Program-made: the position numbers and the translations under genes | Source: Bacteroidia bacterium | GTDB lineage: Bacteria > Bacteroidota > Bacteroidia > Chitinophagales > Saprospiraceae | NCBI GenBank assembly: GCA_030431945.1 | Contig: JAUIIF010000060.1 | Location: 1 to 12,934 of the forward strand | Direction: 5' to 3' | DNA: 12,934 nucleotides | The notes under the pieces: model-generated | Seen by the model: only the letters and a program-made list of their open reading frames with translations | The model's database searches: none | What the model was told of the DNA's origin: nothing | Shown: positions 1-6,972 of the stretch, piece after piece | How positions within the stretch are numbered: the first letter of the stretch is position 1 | Layout: each line of letters starts with the position of its first letter

Positions 1-1052
1 ACGTAATGTACGAGTTCGGACGCCGCCACGAAACGGGCAAGCCTTTCATTATGATCGCGGAGAAGGGAGAAGAGCTTCCTTTTGACGTAACCTCAATTCG
101 TACCTTTTTCTACGAGTTGAAAGACCCGAGGTCTATCCTCAATTCCATCAAGGATATTCAGAACGTAGTGGATGGCCTGTTGACCGACCCTGATGGCTTC
201 GCGCCTAAATCTTCGGGGGAGTCCTTGTCCACCATCGCTACCTCCTTAAGCAGGATCGAACGCAAGTTGACGGAAGTAATGGGAGGCAACCAGACCCGGA
301 ACACGAATCGTCAAGTCCACAGTGTTGACCGGGGTAAGCCGGAGATTCTGAATAATCTCTCCGTCATCGATGCCTACCAGTATTACTGGCGCCAGAAACA
401 GTATAAGCAGCTGCGCCCCGTCATGCCGTACCTGATTGATGCTATTTCCAACGACGAAGTCCGCCTGTCCTATACCATCACCATGGCGGACGAATCCGCC
501 GAGTGTGCGGAAGACGTAGAGAAGCACATCCTGGATTTTGACTTCAACAACGATGACCTGCCCTACCAGCTGGCCTTCATCAACGTGTCCAATTATTACT
601 ACTCTCAGGGCCTGTCTAAGGAAAAGATCGATTTTCTGACCATTTTCTACGACAAGCTCTATCCCACCATTACGGACCCGAAAGCAAAGGCGTACGTCGT
701 CAACAACATGAACCGGCATCTTTACGCCATCAGGGATTTCGAACAGGTTTACGAGCGCGGTTTGACCGCAATTTCACTGGTAGTTGACGATCCGTCTTAC
801 TACTACAACCACGCGCTGGTGTGTGAAAAACTCGATAAACAGGAAGAAATGCTGGCCACCATCGATTCCTACATTAACCTGGGAACGGAGGATTCAGATC
901 ACCTGTCGCTGGCCATTGTCAATTACAGTAAGAACGGCAGACTGAAGGAAGCCAAAATACTGTGGGAGCAACTTAATGCTGTCAATAACTATAAAGCGGA
1001 GTTGTTGCTGGAATATATCAATGAGGATGAGTCAAAGGAAGCAGAAGAGTAG
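1..1052 (+). CDS. Nucleoside deoxyribosyltransferase/TIR-like domain protein with TPR-like repeats (5' end outside window)
   Basis: The frame is open to the first base. The two codons before the first visible ATG (base 6) read xAC-GTA, so the protein begins here as (N)-V-M-Y-E-F-G. This fits the NPNVMYELG motif of nucleoside 2-deoxyribosyltransferase-like domains, and the ATG at 6 is therefore probably internal. The Glu of MYEFG lines up with the nucleophilic Glu of the ELGYA motif in deoxyribosyltransferases. It is followed by GKPFIMI and LPFDV...FFYEL, the usual last strands of the fold (visible residues 1-45). A polar linker (about 85-112) leads to an all-helical TPR-like solenoid (about 115-345) rich in Tyr and Leu. 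Domains of this kind cleave N-glycosidic bonds of nucleotides, often NAD+, in bacterial immunity. The stop overlaps the start of the macro-domain gene, so the two are probably one operon. The exact family (deoxyribosyltransferase-like versus TIR-like) cannot be settled without the missing N-terminus. Confidence 0.72.
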   Translation, partial: VMYEFGRRHETGKPFIMIAEKGEELPFDVTSIRTFFYELKDPRSILNSIKDIQNVVDGLLTDPDGFAPKSSGESLSTIATSLSRIERKLTEVMGGNQTRNTNRQVHSVDRGKPEILNNLSVIDAYQYYWRQKQYKQLRPVMPYLIDAISNDEVRLSYTITMADESAECAEDVEKHILDFDFNNDDLPYQLAFINVSNYYYSQGLSKEKIDFLTIFYDKLYPTITDPKAKAYVVNNMNRHLYAIRDFEQVYERGLTAISLVVDDPSYYYNHALVCEKLDKQEEMLATIDSYINLGTEDSDHLSLAIVNYSKNGRLKEAKILWEQLNAVNNYKAELLLEYINEDESKEAEE

Positions 1053-1926
1053 GGTTGGAATTCTAATTCACCAGATTAAAAAGAAGCCTTTTGATCTGAT
1101 CAAGTATATTTTTCTTGCGTACGCCACCATCTGGGTGATTCTCGAGCCCATCTTAGCGGTGGTTGATACTGCCGGTGCGGTTTTTAAAGGTAACGATAAG
1201 GTCGTTACCCTGGTCATCGTCTCCGTCATCTACGGCTTTTACAAGATTCTGCCCGTACTATCGATTGAGATTCCCATGCATCATCATACGATGAAGCTGC
1301 GCGTCTGTTTTAAGAACCTGTTTGACCACGACGGAACAATCGTAGTGCCCGTCAGCAAACGACTTTATGAAACCGATGTCTTTCCCTCGAGCATTCAGGC
1401 GGCGTTGATCGGCGAAGGCGCGGGAAAGCTGGGTAAAGAAGGAGCCCTTTCTCAGTACGTAGAAGAGGTAACCAGGTCGCTGGCCCAATATCCCCATGAT
1501 TTCCAGAATGCGCCTTTTTCAGCTGACGATGATCCGCTGCTGGGCAGGGTCTACCCCATAGGCACCGCCTGCAAGGTGAACCTGGAGCTGAGAAAATCTA
1601 TCCTGCTAGCCATTACCGACACGGAACGGGCCGAATACATGAAGCCCAATAACGGTAATGTTCAGGACCTCTGGCTGGCCCTGGGGAGCCTTTGGCAAAC
1701 CATTCATGAAACGGACCAGGGAGAAAAAATTGGCCTCCCGCTGTTAGGTTCCGGAATAGTGGGAATTGAACTTCCGCCCAAGGATATTCTACTCCTGAAC
1801 ATCATCGCCATTAAATCCTCCCTGCTACAGTTCGGAACCTTGATCAACCGGGAAATCGTCATTTATCTTCACGAAAGTGTGAAAACGAAAATTGACCTGG
1901 AAGAGGTGAAAAATGTATTTGGGTAA
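1027..1926 (+). CDS. Two-TM macro-domain protein, ThsA (type II Thoeris)-like effector
   Basis: This predicted 299-residue membrane protein has a basic N-terminus (about 1-20) and two hydrophobic helices (about 22-46 and 58-80). A macro-like domain fills about 90-295. Visible macro hallmarks are the strand GTIVVPVS (103-110), PIGTACKV (177-184), the strand SILLAITDT (191-199) and the phosphate-binding loop LLGSGIVGI (239-247). In type II Thoeris, ThsA has this same TM-TM-macro layout; its macro domain binds an ADP-ribose-type signal made by the partner TIR protein, and the TM part then damages the membrane. I recognise the family by layout and motifs (ThsA_Macro, formerly DUF6430), not by a search. 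I chose ATG 1027, a 26-base overlap with the upstream gene. ATG 1021 is equally possible, and ATG 976 would add an unlikely Cys-Cys leader. No promoter is visible, so expression from the upstream gene is likely. Confidence 0.75.
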   Translation: MSQRKQKSRVGILIHQIKKKPFDLIKYIFLAYATIWVILEPILAVVDTAGAVFKGNDKVVTLVIVSVIYGFYKILPVLSIEIPMHHHTMKLRVCFKNLFDHDGTIVVPVSKRLYETDVFPSSIQAALIGEGAGKLGKEGALSQYVEEVTRSLAQYPHDFQNAPFSADDDPLLGRVYPIGTACKVNLELRKSILLAITDTERAEYMKPNNGNVQDLWLALGSLWQTIHETDQGEKIGLPLLGSGIVGIELPPKDILLLNIIAIKSSLLQFGTLINREIVIYLHESVKTKIDLEEVKNVFG

Positions 1927-1980
1927 GCCTCCCTTCCGGTAAGGCCCGCCACAACCTGAGAAAACTTAGGGCCCCCGGCA

Positions 1981-4900
1981 TCAGCTCCCGCCTCCCGGTT
2001 TCTTCTCTTCTTCCGTCTTGGTTTTCTTTTTAAACGGATTGAAGCGCTCCAACTCTTCCTTCACCCGGTTTACGCCGGGAATGTTATTCAGGACGGAATC
2101 TGCCCGCAGGGAGTCAAGCCTCAGCCGGTTCCGTAATTCCCGGGCTGCCTGTTCCTTCAGGCGGGCCGCTTCCGCGTCCGCTGCCCGGCGAATGCTGTCC
2201 TGAATGATTTGTGCCCGGCTCGCGCCAAGGTTGCGTAGACTGTCAATCCGCCGCTGCGCGTCGGCCTTTACCCGGTCTACCTGCTGGTTCACTTCAGCTT
2301 CGGCTTCCTGCCGGCGGGTGTCCACTTCCGCCTGCACCCGGTCCTTTACGGCGTCAGCTACGGCATCCTGAACGGAACCGGTACCGTCGTTGCTGCCCAG
2401 AAGTTTGAATTTCAACTCCGGGTCATTCATGCTGCCCAGCAGATTGATGTCTACATTCAGGGTGTCACCGGGGGCAATATCGAGGCCAAGGCGGCTGGCC
2501 TGGCCGGCCAGCTGGTCGAGGGCACTCAGGGCCGTTCCCGTTACAATATTCCCTTTAATCATTTCCCGCGGAATCGCTGCGCGAATCTGGTAGTCCATGT
2601 CCATCTCCAATCCGTGTTGTCCCTGGATAACCAACGGGACACCGGCAATCTTCAGGTTGAAGGGCTCAATATTAACCCGGCCGTCTTCAATCTGAAAAAT
2701 GGCAATCAACTTTTTGAAGGTAGTATTCTCCTTGAATTCGTTGATGTTCAGGGCCTGCCCCAGTTTGTTCAGGGGCTTGAAATTGGTCAGTCTCGCCTCC
2801 GCCGTTTCGAAAAGGCCTTTGGCATTGAGGGTGCCGAGTTTGGGGAAAAGGTCCTGCCCCAGTTTTCCTTCCAGCACCAGGTCGGTGCTGAACTGGCCTT
2901 CCAGTAATTTGCCTACGGGGGCGAGGGCGGCGAAGGAGTTAAGGACACTGAAGGCCTGCTTGAAGTCGAGGGATTTCATGTCGTAATGAAAGCGGAAACC
3001 CGGGTCTCCGGGCTCGGAGGTGTCGTACGCACCCGCAAAGTTCATGCGGCCGCCCAGCAGGGCGGCACTACCGTCTTCAAGTACTGCCGTACCATTCTGC
3101 AGCACGAGTCGCCCGGCCATTGCGTCCAGGTTCAGGTTGTCGTACTTTATCCGGTCGGATTGTACGGCCACCTGAAGGTTGATGTTGGTCGGAATCGGGA
3201 CCGCCGCTACTTCCGCCTCGGCCGTACTACTGGTGCTGCCGGTCCCGGCCTCTTCGGTCATGAAGTCCGCCAGGTCCAGGAAAGGAGACCGTACGCTCAG
3301 GTTACCGCCCAGAATGCCTTCGCCGAAGGTATAGTCAAACAGGTCCGTAATCGTTCCGGTACCCGTGAAGGTGCTTTCCCCCAGCGTGGCGCTGGAGCCG
3401 CTGATCTCCATCCGGTTCGGTTTTACGTTACCGGTGGCCCGGAGGTTCGTTGGGCGGTAACCGGCATAATTGAGTTGTTTTATCTCGGCGTCCACGTCGA
3501 AATCAAAGCGATCAAAGATTTCCGTACTGGTAGCCACGGGGCCGGAAGCTTGCAGTTCCGCCGGACTCAATTCACTGCTACTAGCCGTTTCTGCGGGCAT
3601 CCACTCGTCGGCGTCAAAGAAGTTGGAACGAACCGTCAGGTCGCCCTGCATCGTTTGCTCCGGACTGAAATAGGCCAGCGGATTATTGATCTTTCCACTA
3701 CCGCTCAGGTCGCTGCGGCCCAGGTTCATACTGAAGTCGGAGAGGTTGAGCGCCTGGGGGGTGAACTCGGCATTCGCATTGCCTACCCGTACGGGCGGAA
3801 GGTCATCGGTGATGTACACCAGGTCCGTTATCCCGACATTGCCACTGAGCTTCAGGTCGCCGTAGCGGCCGGCATCGAGCAGGCTCTGGCGTACCCGGTC
3901 CAGGGTAACGTTAGCAACAATGCGCCCCCCCAGCTCCCGGATGCCCTCGATGGGAATCGCCTGACTCCATTTGCCGAGGTCGAGTACCCCGTCAATTTTT
4001 GCGTCCACCTGCGGATCATTAATCGGCGTAGATAAACGGAACCGGCCACGGAAGGGATCGCCCCCGAGGTCAAAGTCGAAACGCGGTACGTCCACCACCA
4101 ACTGGTTCAGGTTGCTGCTCGGACTGTTGACGGCTACCCGGGCGTCGATGCCCGTCAGGCCGATCGGCCGACCAGGATATTGCACGCTGCCGTTGCTGAT
4201 GTCACTGTTCACGGTAAAGGCTGGATAAAGCGCCTGCTCACCGTTGTAGGGCCCGTCCACCGTGCCGTTTAGGGTGAAGGTACCCTTCGTCTGTACCTGA
4301 TCGTAACCCGCAGTATAAGCGGAAGGAATCATGCTCCAGAGTTGCCGGAAGTCGTTGACCGGCGCGCTGTAGTCCAGGTCAAATACGATGTCATCATTCT
4401 CCGCCAGCTGGATGGAGCCACCGAAAACCAGCGCGAGGGCATTCAGGGTGATTTCATTGTCCTTGAAGGTGTACAACTGCTGGTCTAAATCAATGTTCAC
4501 CAGGGCGTCAGCCTTCGTTTTTACCTCGTTGAGGTAGGTCAGGCCGCCTTGCTTCAGGGTCAGGGCGTCGGCCTCTGAGTAAGTATCCAGGTCAAAGATG
4601 GTCGCCGTGAAATCGCCGTCTCCCGTGGTGTGCAGGCCTTTAATCTCCAGGTAGGTCTCCGTCACCCGGTCATCGTAAATCAGCTTACCGTCATTGATCT
4701 CGTAGCGGGACAGATTTATTTGCGCGGACGCAGGTGCAGGGGACGTTTCCGCTGCCGGCCCCTCCTCCTCCGGGACAATCAGGTAATTGGCCAGCTCCGG
4801 CGTAAGTACCAGCAGGTTGACAAAAGGCTCGTCCAGCACCACGGCATCGATGTTATAGGTGCCGTCTCCACCGACTACCGACCAAAAGCCAACGTCTACC

Positions 4901-5175
4901 TGTGTCCGTTTAGCCGTGAGTAGGGGCTTGCCGGCAAAAGTGTCTTTTCCCACTATCGACAGGTCATCGATCAACAGGCTTACCTCCGGAAAACTGCGCA
5001 GGAAGCTCAGGTTAATGTCCCGGAAATCAATCTCCGCCTCCACCATGCTGTTGAGGCTGCTCTTGACGTTAGCGGCTACCTGATCCTTGAAGAGGATGGG
5101 GGCCGCCAGCAAAAAGCCAATACCCAGTACGACCAGTACGACCAGGGCAATCAGGAGACGTTTGAATAATTTCAT
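1981..5175 (-). CDS. AsmA family protein with C-terminal coiled coil
   Basis: This 1064-residue envelope protein begins with a short basic stretch and one hydrophobic helix (about 7-29), then FPEVSLLIDDLSIVG (62-76), typical of Bacteroidota AsmA-like N-termini. Residues 80-690 are repeating beta-rich segments of the AsmA/TamB kind. About 690-930 matches the AsmA-like C-terminal region (LLGGRMNFAG, FKPLNKLGQALNI, IAGVPLVIQG). Residues 934-1035 are very rich in Ala, Arg, Glu and Asp and look like a long coiled coil, ending in a Lys/Glu-rich tail and GGGS. AsmA-type proteins are inner-membrane-anchored periplasmic bridges implicated in phospholipid transport to the outer membrane. The role here is inferred from the family. 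Low-complexity linkers occur at 136-151 and 640-660. The ATG at 5175 has no Shine-Dalgarno sequence but places the membrane anchor correctly. The gene diverges from rnd and converges on the macro-domain gene. Confidence 0.88.
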   Translation of the reverse strand: MKLFKRLLIALVVLVVLGIGFLLAAPILFKDQVAANVKSSLNSMVEAEIDFRDINLSFLRSFPEVSLLIDDLSIVGKDTFAGKPLLTAKRTQVDVGFWSVVGGDGTYNIDAVVLDEPFVNLLVLTPELANYLIVPEEEGPAAETSPAPASAQINLSRYEINDGKLIYDDRVTETYLEIKGLHTTGDGDFTATIFDLDTYSEADALTLKQGGLTYLNEVKTKADALVNIDLDQQLYTFKDNEITLNALALVFGGSIQLAENDDIVFDLDYSAPVNDFRQLWSMIPSAYTAGYDQVQTKGTFTLNGTVDGPYNGEQALYPAFTVNSDISNGSVQYPGRPIGLTGIDARVAVNSPSSNLNQLVVDVPRFDFDLGGDPFRGRFRLSTPINDPQVDAKIDGVLDLGKWSQAIPIEGIRELGGRIVANVTLDRVRQSLLDAGRYGDLKLSGNVGITDLVYITDDLPPVRVGNANAEFTPQALNLSDFSMNLGRSDLSGSGKINNPLAYFSPEQTMQGDLTVRSNFFDADEWMPAETASSSELSPAELQASGPVATSTEIFDRFDFDVDAEIKQLNYAGYRPTNLRATGNVKPNRMEISGSSATLGESTFTGTGTITDLFDYTFGEGILGGNLSVRSPFLDLADFMTEEAGTGSTSSTAEAEVAAVPIPTNINLQVAVQSDRIKYDNLNLDAMAGRLVLQNGTAVLEDGSAALLGGRMNFAGAYDTSEPGDPGFRFHYDMKSLDFKQAFSVLNSFAALAPVGKLLEGQFSTDLVLEGKLGQDLFPKLGTLNAKGLFETAEARLTNFKPLNKLGQALNINEFKENTTFKKLIAIFQIEDGRVNIEPFNLKIAGVPLVIQGQHGLEMDMDYQIRAAIPREMIKGNIVTGTALSALDQLAGQASRLGLDIAPGDTLNVDINLLGSMNDPELKFKLLGSNDGTGSVQDAVADAVKDRVQAEVDTRRQEAEAEVNQQVDRVKADAQRRIDSLRNLGASRAQIIQDSIRRAADAEAARLKEQAARELRNRLRLDSLRADSVLNNIPGVNRVKEELERFNPFKKKTKTEEEKKPGGGS

Positions 5176-5212
5176 AAGTGGGTTGGTTTAAGAATGGATA
5201 GGTACCGCAGGG

Positions 5213-5242
5213 TAAAGGTAGGAAAGCCTATGGATGAGCCAA
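5213..5242 (-). promoter_or_regulatory. Candidate promoter for the AsmA gene
   Basis: Read on the minus strand, TTG (5242-5240) is followed after exactly 19 bases by TACCTTTA (5220-5213). This is one base off the Bacteroidota minus-7 consensus TAnnTTTG with its usual minus-33 TTG. The AsmA ATG lies 37 bases further on. The site is between the MITE-like element and the gene, so the insertion did not separate it from the coding region. Confidence 0.42.
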
Positions 5243-5289
5243 TGGCTTCGGTCTGCACAGGAAAGGAAGGCGGATTAACCAAATTTTAA

Positions 5290-5298
5290 GACTTTCAG
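5290..5298. repeat. Left target-site duplication of the MITE-like element
   Basis: GACTTTCAG directly abuts the left terminal inverted repeat and is repeated perfectly at 5402-5410 on the other side of the element. Confidence 0.8.
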
Positions 5299-5401
5299 CA
5301 CATTGCTGGACATTTTTTGGCGCCCGCTCCGCTGAGCTCTCAGGCAAAGTGAGTTGGAGAGGGCGGGGGAGAGGTAAAACCGTAAAATGTCCAGTAGTGT
5401 G
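5299..5401. mobile_element. 103-bp MITE-like insertion with 18-bp inverted repeats
   Basis: The left end CACATTGCTGGACATTTT (5299-5316) and the reverse complement of the right end (5384-5401), CACACTACTGGACATTTT, agree at 16 of 18 positions, including an unbroken 11-base run. The ends are bracketed by identical 9-base copies of GACTTTCAG. The interior is non-coding and folds back on itself: 5321-5330 pairs with 5356-5365 at 9 of 10 positions, and CTGA/TCAG forms an apical hairpin at 5332-5343. Short length, terminal inverted repeats, a target duplication and no transposase are the definition of a MITE, moved in trans by a related transposase. A 9-base duplication occurs in several IS families, and I cannot assign one from these ends. 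No second copy was seen in the window. Confidence 0.8.
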
Positions 5402-5410
5402 GACTTTCAG
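5402..5410. repeat. Right target-site duplication of the MITE-like element
   Basis: This perfect copy of GACTTTCAG (5290-5298) immediately follows the right inverted repeat. It also forms the left arm of the hairpin TTCAGGA-TCGT-TCCTGAA at 5406-5423. Confidence 0.8.
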
Positions 5411-5437
5411 GATCGTTCCTGAAGTGCTGCGTCTTAA
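5403..5437. other. Palindromic site interrupted by the insertion
   Basis: TTCAGGA (5406-5412) and TCCTGAA (5417-5423) form a perfect 7-bp stem with a TCGT loop. Further out, TTAAGAC (5286-5292) is the reverse complement of GTCTTAA (5431-5437). The two outer arms are now 138 bases apart, but they would flank the hairpin closely if the 103-bp element and one duplication copy were removed. The original sequence was therefore a two-level palindrome between two divergent genes. It could be a regulator-binding site, an RNA hairpin, or simply a preferred insertion target. Confidence 0.5.
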
Positions 5438-5652
5438 TCTAGAACACCATTTTACAACGGGTGTTTCAAGTAAAGAGCGGCTTTTTCTTGCTGGAGGTTG
5501 CCCCGGCCGCCAAATCTCCGCCGCTTGGTTATGTTCCATTTCGGTGCCAGGCTCCGACCTGCGCTTTGTCGCCCAACTTTCCTTCCTTGTTCACACATCT
5601 TTTTTTCCCATCTTAATAAGTTACCTTTGCCGCCATATTATCCGTACAACCT
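5411..5652. other. Non-coding region upstream of rnd
   Basis: No gene is supported here. It holds the right part of the palindrome, an inverted repeat AACACC/GGTGTT (5443-5448 and 5460-5465, 11-base loop), a GC-rich stretch at about 5490-5525, and a pyrimidine-rich run leading to the candidate rnd promoter. Frames open across this region on both strands cross the MITE and run into rnd or towards the AsmA promoter, and show no protein-like composition. Confidence 0.5.
5600..5629 (+). promoter_or_regulatory. rnd: Candidate promoter for rnd
   Basis: TACCTTTG (5622-5629) matches the Bacteroidota minus-7 consensus TAnnTTTG exactly. The minus-33 position, 19 bases upstream, is TTT (5600-5602) rather than TTG. 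Transcription would begin around 5636, leaving a leader of under 20 bases before the ATG at 5653. Confidence 0.45.
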
Positions 5653-6828
5653 ATGAACCAGGGGACGCCAGCCTACACTTTCATCCAGACTTACGACCAG
5701 CTCGAGCAATTTGCCGAGGAATGTAAAGACATTACCTGGATGGGGTTTGACACGGAATTCATCGGCGAAAAGCGCTACCATACCCTGCTTTGCCTTATCC
5801 AGATCAGCTGTGAACACGGCTATTACCTCCTGGACCCGATTGCCGTCGAAAACCTCGACCCTTTTCTGGACATTCTCGAAGATCCTGCCGTCGTGAAAAT
5901 CACCCACGCCGGCGACAACGATTACCGACTGCTCAACAAGCAGTTTGACCTGATCCCGAAAAACGTCTTTGATACCCAGGTAGCCGCAGGTTTTATCGGC
6001 CACCGTTTCCCCATGAGCTTTGCCAAACTGGTGGAAGCCGAAACGGGTGACGTACTGGGAAAGGGCTACGCAGTGACCGACTGGTCTCAGCGCCCCATGA
6101 GCCCCAAGCAAATCAAGTACGCCCTCAACGACGTCATCTACTTGCGGGAACTTTACGAAAAGATCACCGAAAAACTGGAGGAAAATGGTCGCCTTTCCTG
6201 GGCCCTGGAAGAATGTGAACTGATGGCTTCGGAGGACTACTATTACCGGGACCCGAACCACGAATTCCTCAACAGCAACATTGCCCGGTCCAGCCGCACT
6301 AAAGACCGGCTGTTTCTGCTCCGGCTCTACGAGTGGCGACGGTCTACCGCAGAAAAGAAGAATTACAGCAAGGAAATGATCCTGCAAAGCAAGCTCATTT
6401 CCCAACTCGTCCGCGGCGTCCGGGGGGGGCTGGATTCCATGCTGGGCAACCGTCGGTTGCCGCAGAGTACCGTCAAGCGGTACGGCCAGCTTTTCGTAGA
6501 CCTCTACAACCAGGAGCCTACGCCGGAGGAAAAAGCGATTGTCGACAGCATCAAGCGCAGCTCCCAGGATGATGAAGAGGACGATATGCTCGTTGAACTC
6601 CTGTACCTGATCATGAAGTACCGGGCCGGCGAAGCAGACATCAGCCATGCCCTGGTGATGCCCCGTAATGCCATCAAGCGGATGAAACAAAACCCGGAAG
6701 TACGGGAAACCATCCTGGGCAGTGGCTGGCGCAGTGAATTACTTGGCCCTGATTTTGTCAACTGGCTCAAGAATTTTGATCAGCTGACCCTCCGCATAGA
6801 AGGCGGTAAGATCGCCCTCGAGGCCTAA
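5653..6828 (+). CDS. rnd: Ribonuclease D
   Basis: This 391-residue DEDDy-type 3'-5' exoribonuclease is close in length to E. coli RNase D (about 375). Exo I is GFDTEF with D33 and E35. Exo II is HAGDNDYRLL, where D90 aligns with the catalytic Asp. Exo III is YALND with Y156 and D160. The exonuclease domain covers about 10-180, with DVFDTQ-type and WSQRPMS segments typical of RNase D. An HRDC-like helical domain follows (about 210-290: LRLYEWRR, ISQLVRG, LPQSTVKRYG). The family trims 3' ends of tRNA precursors and other small structured RNAs in the cytoplasm. All catalytic residues are present. The ATG has no Shine-Dalgarno sequence, as is usual in this phylum. A run of eight G at 6422-6429 lies in the coding frame, which is intact. 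The gene diverges from the AsmA gene and converges on the protease gene. Confidence 0.93.
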   Translation: MNQGTPAYTFIQTYDQLEQFAEECKDITWMGFDTEFIGEKRYHTLLCLIQISCEHGYYLLDPIAVENLDPFLDILEDPAVVKITHAGDNDYRLLNKQFDLIPKNVFDTQVAAGFIGHRFPMSFAKLVEAETGDVLGKGYAVTDWSQRPMSPKQIKYALNDVIYLRELYEKITEKLEENGRLSWALEECELMASEDYYYRDPNHEFLNSNIARSSRTKDRLFLLRLYEWRRSTAEKKNYSKEMILQSKLISQLVRGVRGGLDSMLGNRRLPQSTVKRYGQLFVDLYNQEPTPEEKAIVDSIKRSSQDDEEDDMLVELLYLIMKYRAGEADISHALVMPRNAIKRMKQNPEVRETILGSGWRSELLGPDFVNWLKNFDQLTLRIEGGKIALEA

Positions 6829-6854
6829 GCCAGGGTCATCCGCAAGCTGCTGCG

Positions 6855-6870
6855 CCCGCAGGTATGCGGG
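6855..6870. terminator. Small hairpin after rnd
   Basis: CCCGCA (6855-6860) and TGCGGG (6865-6870) form a 6-bp stem with a GGTA loop, 26 bases after the rnd stop. No T-run follows, so it is at most an accessory to the stronger hairpin downstream. Confidence 0.3.
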
Positions 6871-6906
6871 GGACGAGCTGGTTCCGTTCCGGGGTCCTGA
6901 TGGCCG

Positions 6907-6946
6907 ACCGCCGCGGAATCAGCCAGTAAGCTGCCCCCGCGGCGGT
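6907..6946. terminator. Bidirectional hairpin between rnd and the protease gene
   Basis: ACCGCCGCGG (6907-6916) is perfectly complementary to CCGCGGCGGT (6937-6946), giving a 10-bp GC-rich stem. Inside it, CAGC (6920-6923) pairs with GCTG (6930-6933) across a 6-base loop. It sits between two convergent stop codons, where a shared terminator is expected. A strong T-run is missing on either side, so it may act as a 3'-end-stabilising structure instead. Confidence 0.5.
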
Positions 6947-6972
6947 TTGGAATTACGATCAGCCTGAGGCAC

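Noticed and set aside
246..719. 157-residue minus-strand open frame
   Set aside because: It is antisense to the TPR-like gene. Its composition mirrors the codon pattern of the real gene and has no motif.
976..1026. ATG 976 as start of the macro-domain gene
   Set aside because: It would place 17 extra residues (including Cys-Cys) translated out of frame from the upstream gene's conserved end. ATG 1021/1027 give a natural basic N-terminus before the first TM helix.
1927..1980. Terminator between the macro-domain gene and the AsmA gene
   Set aside because: Only a 4-bp CCTT/AAGG stem is visible, with no T-run, so it is too weak to call.
2986..4035. 349-residue plus-strand open frame
   Set aside because: It is antisense to the AsmA gene, a GC-driven shadow with Arg/His/Gly-rich content and no recognisable domain.
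5228..5726. Open frames on both strands across the AsmA-rnd intergenic region
   Set aside because: They run across the MITE, a promoter or the rnd start, lack protein-like features, and are better explained as non-coding DNA.
5638..6690. 350-residue minus-strand open frame
   Set aside because: It is antisense to rnd, whose catalytic motifs are all intact. It is a shadow frame.
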